Shown here one piece after another: positions 62,526 through 64,000 of a stretch of DNA of 64,000 nt. Location of the stretch: assembly GCF_013343295.1 (NCBI RefSeq), contig NZ_CP049074.1, positions 1,531,501 through 1,595,500 of the forward strand. The letters run 5' to 3'. Source of the DNA: Metallosphaera tengchongensis (lineage in GTDB: Archaea; Thermoproteota; Thermoprotei_A; Sulfolobales; Sulfolobaceae). The notes beneath the pieces were generated by a model. The model saw only the letters and a list, made by a program, of their open reading frames with translations. It ran no database searches and was not told the DNA's origin. The translations under genes were made by a program, and so were the position numbers. Positions within the stretch are counted from its first letter, which is position 1. Each line of letters starts with the position of its first letter.

Positions 62526-64000
62526 TGGGGTATCTCCTCCTTTACCCTACTACTCTCTCCCACCTTCTCGACCCTTATAACGAAATCAGCTATCCTGAGA
62601 ACCTCCTCATCATGCGTCACTACTATTATTTGAGGTACTACGTTCATAGATTCCCTTATCACTTCGAGGAGTTCAGCCCTCCTCTGGGAGTCCAAATGTA
62701 TTGTGGGCTCATCTAGGATCATAAAACCTAGTTCTCCCATCAAGGTTTTGGCTATCGCTAACCTTAAGCCTAAAGCTATAGCTATCCTTTCCCCACCGCT
62801 AAGCATATTGATGGATAGAGTTTGCCCTGCCGGTGTACGAACTGATAGGTTCACCTTACCAGTCAGCGACCTAGTCTGTTCGATTATTATTTCAATCCTC
62901 ACGAAGGACAGGTTGAACATTGAAACTATATCGTTTAGATTGTTCTCTATTCTGCCCTTCAGCGTGGATATCAAGTAGGACTGTAACATACCTTCACCTA
63001 GAACTTTCCTGAGCCTCTCAAGCCTCTCCTTTGCCCTCTCAAACTTACTTACCTCTAACAACCTCTCCTTGATCTCCTCCTCTGTTTTCCTTATCCTCTC
63101 TAAGTTCTGCATAGATGAAGTCAATCTCCCTTCCTCTGTAGCCTCATCTCTACTTAAAGTCTCCAACTGAGCGAGAAGAACCTTCAGCTCATTGTTTTTT
63201 CTTTCTAGGACTTGCGCATTGAAGTTAAGGGAAGCCAGCTCCCCCTCTACCCTCCTCTGTTCGTCTTCCAGTGTTTCCAGCCTATCCGATAACACTCGCT
63301 TTCTCCCCAGCTTGGATTGAAGCAGGGACAGTCTCTCCTTAAGGGAGCTCAGTTTCCTCTCAGACTCCTCTATATCTTTAGCGGTAACGTCCCCCAACTG
63401 TTTCCTTAGATTTTCGATATCATTTTCGATATCGAATAATCTCTGGTCCATCGAAGCTATCTCCATCTCTATGCTCTCTAGTTCCTCCCTACTGGCATTG
63501 GCTACTGTAAGGTACTTCACGGCCTTTTGCTCTATCTCTTTGAGTCTCCTGTCCACGTTTATGTAGCTCTCTTCATCTCTCCTGAGTTCCTCTACCTTAT
63601 CCTCTAACGATTTTATCTCGGTGGACAGTTTGTTGACATTTTCCATGGAATCTCTTTTCCTGTCCTCTAACCTCTTGGCTTCCATTAGTTCCTTCTCTAG
63701 ATTTTCCCTCTTACCCTGCAAGGAGGTGAGAGATGCCCTGAGCTTGTAAACTTTTCCCTCTATGTCCTTTATCCGTTGGGTATATTCCTCCAAAAGCTCC
63801 CTCCTGTGAAGGTCGTCGAGTGGACCGTTACAAACTGGACACTTTCCGCCCTTAGCTGTCTTAAGGGACTCTACACTTTTCTCCAACTGTTTCTTCTCGT
63901 TGGCGAGGGAGCTGATCTCCTCGTTCAGCTCAGTGATCTCCCCCTCTGTAGACTTCAACTCCTTGTCTATTAGTTCTAAGTCCCTGTGTGTAGGAATGAG
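62522..64000 (-). CDS. rad50: Rad50 ATPase, C-terminal part (cut by window edge)
   Basis: The frame is open to the right edge and gives 492 residues ending in ...KEEIPQ. The zinc hook is GKCPVCNGPL near the start of the visible part. The descending coiled coil follows (KQLGDVTAKDIEESERKL and on). The ABC signature MLSGGERIAIALGLRLAIA and Walker B ELGFMILDEPTIHLD complete the C-terminal ATPase half. The N-terminal Walker A half is missing because of the window edge. Rad50 partners Mre11 at DNA double-strand breaks. Confidence 0.93.
   Translation of the reverse strand, partial: LIPTHRDLELIDKELKSTEGEITELNEEISSLANEKKQLEKSVESLKTAKGGKCPVCNGPLDDLHRRELLEEYTQRIKDIEGKVYKLRASLTSLQGKRENLEKELMEAKRLEDRKRDSMENVNKLSTEIKSLEDKVEELRRDEESYINVDRRLKEIEQKAVKYLTVANASREELESIEMEIASMDQRLFDIENDIENLRKQLGDVTAKDIEESERKLSSLKERLSLLQSKLGRKRVLSDRLETLEDEQRRVEGELASLNFNAQVLERKNNELKVLLAQLETLSRDEATEEGRLTSSMQNLERIRKTEEEIKERLLEVSKFERAKERLERLRKVLGEGMLQSYLISTLKGRIENNLNDIVSMFNLSFVRIEIIIEQTRSLTGKVNLSVRTPAGQTLSINMLSGGERIAIALGLRLAIAKTLMGELGFMILDEPTIHLDSQRRAELLEVIRESMNVVPQIIVVTHDEEVLRIADFVIRVEKVGESSRVKEEIPQ

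Overview
The window is archaeal chromosomal DNA from a thermoacidophilic crenarchaeon of the order Sulfolobales. The strongest pointer is a malonyl-CoA reductase of the 3-hydroxypropionate/4-hydroxybutyrate CO2-fixation type (3966-5039) that closely resembles the Metallosphaera enzyme as I remember it. Other pointers are aRF1 with Sulfolobales-type motifs, Nob1, Nep1, Rpp21, DtdA, the nurA/rad50 pair, and TATA boxes about 26 bp upstream of many start codons, which implies leaderless mRNAs. Metallosphaera or a near relative is my best guess; the genus is an inference.

Layout. 1-3100: truncated M1 aminopeptidase, a decayed IS200/IS605-type tnpB element (copy A), a secreted glycoprotein-like protein and a 37-bp tnpB relic. 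3100-16800: metabolism and redox, with malonyl-CoA reductase, SpoIIM-like membrane protein, dihydroxy-acid dehydratase, MsrA, Nudix hydrolase, chlorite-dismutase-family protein, an orphan molybdenum hydroxylase large subunit, and a SelD-like protein divergent from a rhodanese. 16800-23800: the most accessory-looking part, with a structured repeat (copy 1), purine phosphoribosyltransferase, aRF1, tRNA-Leu(GAG), a tnpB tail relic, a two-gene PIN-domain operon behind a tandem palindrome, repeat copy 2, NAD synthetase and a PadR regulator. 23800-37200: HIT protein, a large FAD/Fe-S oxidoreductase, an M61 peptidase, repeat copy 3, a ParA-like ATPase with an 11-G tract, an endonuclease-IV-like TIM barrel, HAD phosphatases, a METTL5-like methyltransferase, a zinc-ribbon regulator, sugar epimerase, CobT-like protein and a class-V aminotransferase. 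37200-48800: internally deleted tnpB copy B, then RNA and ribosome maturation genes (Nob1, Rpp21, YhbY, DUF371, Trm5-like, Nep1) with NAD kinase, an MFS transporter and a ferredoxin-NADP reductase-like flavoprotein. 48800-58800: FAD oxidase, thioredoxin, DtdA, phosphoesterases, CBS proteins, an SMC-related ATPase, nucleoside hydrolase and Fur. 58800-64000: tnpB copy C with an inverted middle, a methyltransferase, a cysteine-containing protein, NurA and the C-terminal part of Rad50, which runs off the right edge.

How it fits together. Much of the window is core housekeeping in short, tightly overlapping operons. The accessory layer is dominated by one family of IS605-type tnpB elements, none intact, plus many solitary terminal hairpins and a three-copy structured repeat of about 280 bp that may encode an RNA.

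The most striking single observation is at the 5' end of the aRF1 gene. A well-placed TATA box and ATG are followed at codon 3-4 by CTT TGA C, the same heptamer that drives +1 frameshifting in bacterial RF2 (prfB). The rest of aRF1, including upstream codons that look like its first helix, continues in the +1 frame. If real rather than a sequencing error or a short upstream ORF, this would be an archaeal counterpart of release-factor autoregulation. I know of no description of one.
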